Source: Thermotogae bacterium (GTDB lineage Bacteria; Thermotogota; Thermotogae; B3-G13). From it: a DNA stretch of 7,572 nucleotides. Within the stretch, counting starts at the first letter, position 1, and each line of letters opens with the position of its first letter. The position numbers and the translations under genes are program-made. The notes beneath the pieces were generated by a model. It saw nothing but the letters and a program-made list of their open reading frames with translations, had not been told where the DNA came from and searched no databases. The stretch spans positions 1 through 7,572 of the forward strand of contig WFSK01000077.1 in NCBI GenBank assembly GCA_015486095.1. The letters are read 5' to 3'. Below are positions 5,460 to 7,572 of this stretch, piece by piece.

Positions 5460-6463
5460 TTGCCGTCTTTATTCGTCTTCACCTTCTTCATCCTCTTTAA
5501 GCCTTCACTCCATCTACCACATATGTCTCCCCACCGTGCTATGACTGTGTTTCCTTCCCTTATCTCATATATCTCACAGTTGTTTGGACAAGCATTGCAG
5601 TAGAACGTGCGTGTTTTGTAATCCGTTCTCGCCACCCTGAACCCCTTGAATGCCGTTTCTCTGGGATTCTTGTCTACATCATGCTTTGCCAAGAGTGCAG
5701 CTCCTATGGCTCCCATTATCTTGTTATTCTTCGGAATGATGACTTCGTGATTCAACGTCTTCTCAAATGCCTTCTTTATACCGATATTTTCGGAAACACC
5801 TCCTTGAAAGACAAAGGGTGGTAGGAGCTCTTTCCCCCTCGCCACGTTGTTCAGATAATTTCTAACCAAAGCCTCACATAATCCACCTATTATATCTTCA
5901 GCAGATGCTCCCATCTGTTGTTTGTGGATCATATCCGATTCTGCGAAGACCGTACATCTTCCTGCTATTCTGACAGGATTTTTAGCCCTCAAGGCATAAT
6001 TACCGAATTCTGTTATGTCTATTCCCAACCTCTCTGCTTGGTGATCCAAAAACGAACCTGTTCCAGCTGCGCAAACACTGTTCATTCCAAAATCAACTAC
6101 GATCTGATCTCTGATCAAGATGATCTTAGAATCTTGTCCCCCTATTTCAAAGATGGTCCTCACATCTGGTATCTCACGTATGGTAGCAAATGCATGTGCG
6201 GAGATCTCATTTTTTACGAGATCGGCTCCAACGACAACTCCTGCCAGATACCTTGCGCTTCCGGTTGTACCAACTGCAACGACCTCGGGGTCCAAACCTT
6301 TATCCTGAAATTCCTTCTCGATCTTGGCTAAGCCTTCTTTTATCGCTTCTATTGGGTTACCTTTTGTTCTCAAGTATTGCCAAGCTATCACCTCTCCTTC
6401 TTCGTCCAAAACCGCTATATCGGTAGAGACTGAACCGACATCTATGCCCAAAAGCATCTTCAT
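5456..6463 (-). CDS. ATP-dependent activase of 2-hydroxyacyl-CoA dehydratase type (BadF/BadG/BcrA/BcrD family)
   Basis: The 335-residue protein belongs to the ASKHA-fold activases ('archerases') typified by HgdC. As homodimers with one bridging [4Fe-4S] cluster, they use ATP to push an electron at very low potential into a partner Fe-S enzyme. Seen here: phosphate-1 'GIDVGSVSTD' (6-15), 'VGTTGSAR' (64-71), 'KNEISAHA' (84-91), 'EIGGQDSK' (106-113), the cluster ligands Cys131 ('CAAGTGSFLD') and Cys170 ('AGRCTVFAESD'), and the adenosine motif 'FQGGVSENIG' (219-228). After the roughly 260-residue core there is an added C-terminal part with Cys289, Cys292, Cys296 and Cys315 (pattern CxxCxxxC...CGR), suggesting another Fe-S or zinc site; classical HgdC lacks it. 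The ATG at 6463 overlaps the stop of the upstream partner gene by 4 bp (ATGA) and has AAGGTG 7 nt upstream. The gene ends in another ATGA overlap. The substrate of the pair cannot be read from the sequence. Confidence 0.93.
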   Translation of the reverse strand: MKMLLGIDVGSVSTDIAVLDEEGEVIAWQYLRTKGNPIEAIKEGLAKIEKEFQDKGLDPEVVAVGTTGSARYLAGVVVGADLVKNEISAHAFATIREIPDVRTIFEIGGQDSKIILIRDQIVVDFGMNSVCAAGTGSFLDHQAERLGIDITEFGNYALRAKNPVRIAGRCTVFAESDMIHKQQMGASAEDIIGGLCEALVRNYLNNVARGKELLPPFVFQGGVSENIGIKKAFEKTLNHEVIIPKNNKIMGAIGAALLAKHDVDKNPRETAFKGFRVARTDYKTRTFYCNACPNNCEIYEIREGNTVIARWGDICGRWSEGLKRMKKVKTNKDGK

Positions 6464-7572
6464 ACTGGAACACCTTCTTTCTCATTCGAAAGCACACTCG
6501 CTTGTATCTTCTTTCCTCTTCTCCTTTGCCACAACAAATCCACAAAGGCTTCTAATCTCGTTACAATGCCGGCCTCTCCAGTTTGTTCATCGAACGTGAG
6601 ACTCAACACCGGTATATCATAATCGTGTGAAACGATGGCCAGCACCTGCTTTGCCACCGTCTCCGGTAAACATCCGAATGGGAGTAAATGAACAACGCCA
6701 TCGAATCCTTTTTTCTTATACAATATCGTGTTCATTATACTCTCCTGTCCATCTCCTCCTATGAAATAATCCAAATAACCCTTATTTACCTTTAACATCC
6801 TCTTCCTGTGCCAATTCCGATGCATAACCCTGTCGTATGTCCAATTCGTAACCCTCAACGACCTATCCGTATCTACCCCAAGGTTTGCCAATTTCTTTTC
6901 GATGTTGAGGTTGTTGTCATGATCCATGATCATATAGGCCTCACCTATCAGACCTATCTTCAACGTCTCTTTGTTTTTATCATACTCAACACTCTCGAGG
7001 GTATCCATTGCCCTTTTATACGCTGATTTTATCGCCTTCAAGTTGTTCGACGGGGCATCGTATATCATCTTCAATGCCTTTTCAAATGCTTTTTCCCCTT
7101 CTCCCTCTGTGATCTCCCTCGCCATGACATAATAGCCTTTCTTTTCTATCAATTCTGTGAAATATATCTTATATCCAGCATTTATAAAGCCTTGCATCAA
7201 TTTCCAGGGAGGATTAAAACCCAAAAGTTGAGCAATGGCCTTTAATTCTCTCCATATACCGAGTAGCAAAGGATGTGCTAAGCTTCCATCTAACGTGAGC
7301 ATCTCGAAGTTCTTGTACCCCAACTCTTTTAAAATCTTCTCGTGAAGAACCGTATAATAACCAAATCTACAAGGCCCATATTGTCCCAAAGATACCAGTT
7401 TGAATTTTTTATCTTTATATGATTCTAATATATCTATGAACTGTCCGAGCAAAACTTTGAAGGGAAAACACATTCCTTCTGGTGCATATTTCACACCCAG
7501 CTCGAGTATTCTTTTGTTCATAGGTTTTGGAATAATGACTTCTTTTCCAACCACATCGAAGAATGCCTTAAA
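6460..7572 (-). CDS. 2-hydroxyacyl-CoA dehydratase-like Fe-S protein (COG3581 type), N-terminus outside window
   Basis: This gene encodes the presumed electron acceptor of the activase downstream. The visible 371 codons show 'GVKYAPEGMCFPFK', 'GQYGPCRFGYY' and 'LLPFGCLPE', each with a cysteine (Cys29, Cys62 and Cys295 when counted from the GTG at 7554). This is the three-cysteine pattern by which HgdB-like proteins hold a [4Fe-4S] cluster. The C-terminal 'DYDIPVLSLTFDEQTGEAG' and 'TRLEAFVDLL' are typical of the poorly characterised group annotated as activase-related or HgdB-like, not of the HgdA/HgdB enzymes themselves. A GTG at 7554 could be taken as the start, but the frame stays open to the window edge (reading F-K-A-F-F-D before it), and family members usually have about 15-30 more residues there. 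The real start is therefore probably beyond 7572. The stop overlaps the activase start by 4 bp. Relatives often occur with a second similar subunit, which may lie just upstream. Confidence 0.88.
   Translation of the reverse strand, partial: FKAFFDVVGKEVIIPKPMNKRILELGVKYAPEGMCFPFKVLLGQFIDILESYKDKKFKLVSLGQYGPCRFGYYTVLHEKILKELGYKNFEMLTLDGSLAHPLLLGIWRELKAIAQLLGFNPPWKLMQGFINAGYKIYFTELIEKKGYYVMAREITEGEGEKAFEKALKMIYDAPSNNLKAIKSAYKRAMDTLESVEYDKNKETLKIGLIGEAYMIMDHDNNLNIEKKLANLGVDTDRSLRVTNWTYDRVMHRNWHRKRMLKVNKGYLDYFIGGDGQESIMNTILYKKKGFDGVVHLLPFGCLPETVAKQVLAIVSHDYDIPVLSLTFDEQTGEAGIVTRLEAFVDLLWQRRRGKKIQASVLSNEKEGVPV

Noticed and set aside
5918..6331. Plus-strand open frame of 137 codons opposite the activase gene
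   Set aside because: Its cysteine-rich look comes from the reverse complement of activase codons; no family resemblance.
6357..6545. Minus-strand 62-codon frame across the junction of the dehydratase-like and activase genes
   Set aside because: It overlaps two confident genes in another frame and its Arg-rich translation matches nothing.

Overview
The window is a dense, all-minus-strand stretch of bacterial chromosome with moderately low GC. It has seven confident protein genes plus an N-terminal fragment of MreC, and only one real intergenic gap (135 bp). I see no RNA gene, mobile element, CRISPR array or transposase. The style of GatA and MreB (as I remember the Thermotoga proteins), the heavy use of ATA and AGA codons, the strong Shine-Dalgarno sequences and the anaerobe-type Fe-S activase genes suggest an anaerobic, probably thermophilic member of the Thermotogota. 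That placement is an inference, not proven by the sequence alone.

Layout in the direction of transcription (high to low coordinates): (1) 7572-6460, a 2-hydroxyacyl-CoA dehydratase-like Fe-S protein, cut by the window edge at its N-terminus; (2) 6463-5456, its ATP-dependent activase with both cluster-binding cysteines and an extra four-cysteine C-terminal segment; (3) 5459-5202, an RqcP/Hsp15-type S4 RNA-binding protein; (4) 5196-4756, a small NifX/NafY-family protein; (5) 4744-3311, gatA; (6) 3327-1861, gatB. Neighbours overlap by 4 bp (ATGA, twice) or 17 bp, or are 5 to 11 bp apart, so this looks like one operon whose promoter lies beyond the right edge. After gatB, a 135-bp gap holds a good sigma-70-type promoter and the unusual mreB leader, followed by (7) mreB 1725-712 and (8) mreC from 690 running off the left edge.

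The operon mixes three jobs. GatA and GatB make Gln-tRNA(Gln) and/or Asn-tRNA(Asn) by transamidation, but no gatC is present. The S4 protein probably serves ribosome-associated quality control. The dehydratase-like protein and activase form an ATP-driven low-potential electron transfer pair of unknown substrate. MreB and MreC belong to the separate cell-shape (elongasome) unit.

The points most worth a second look are the mreB leader (a perfect 12-bp palindrome and an in-frame two-codon mini-ORF between a strong Shine-Dalgarno and the ATG), the uncharacterised dehydratase-like/activase pair with a NifX-like protein nearby, and the NifX-like gene sitting just upstream of gatA where gatC is often found.
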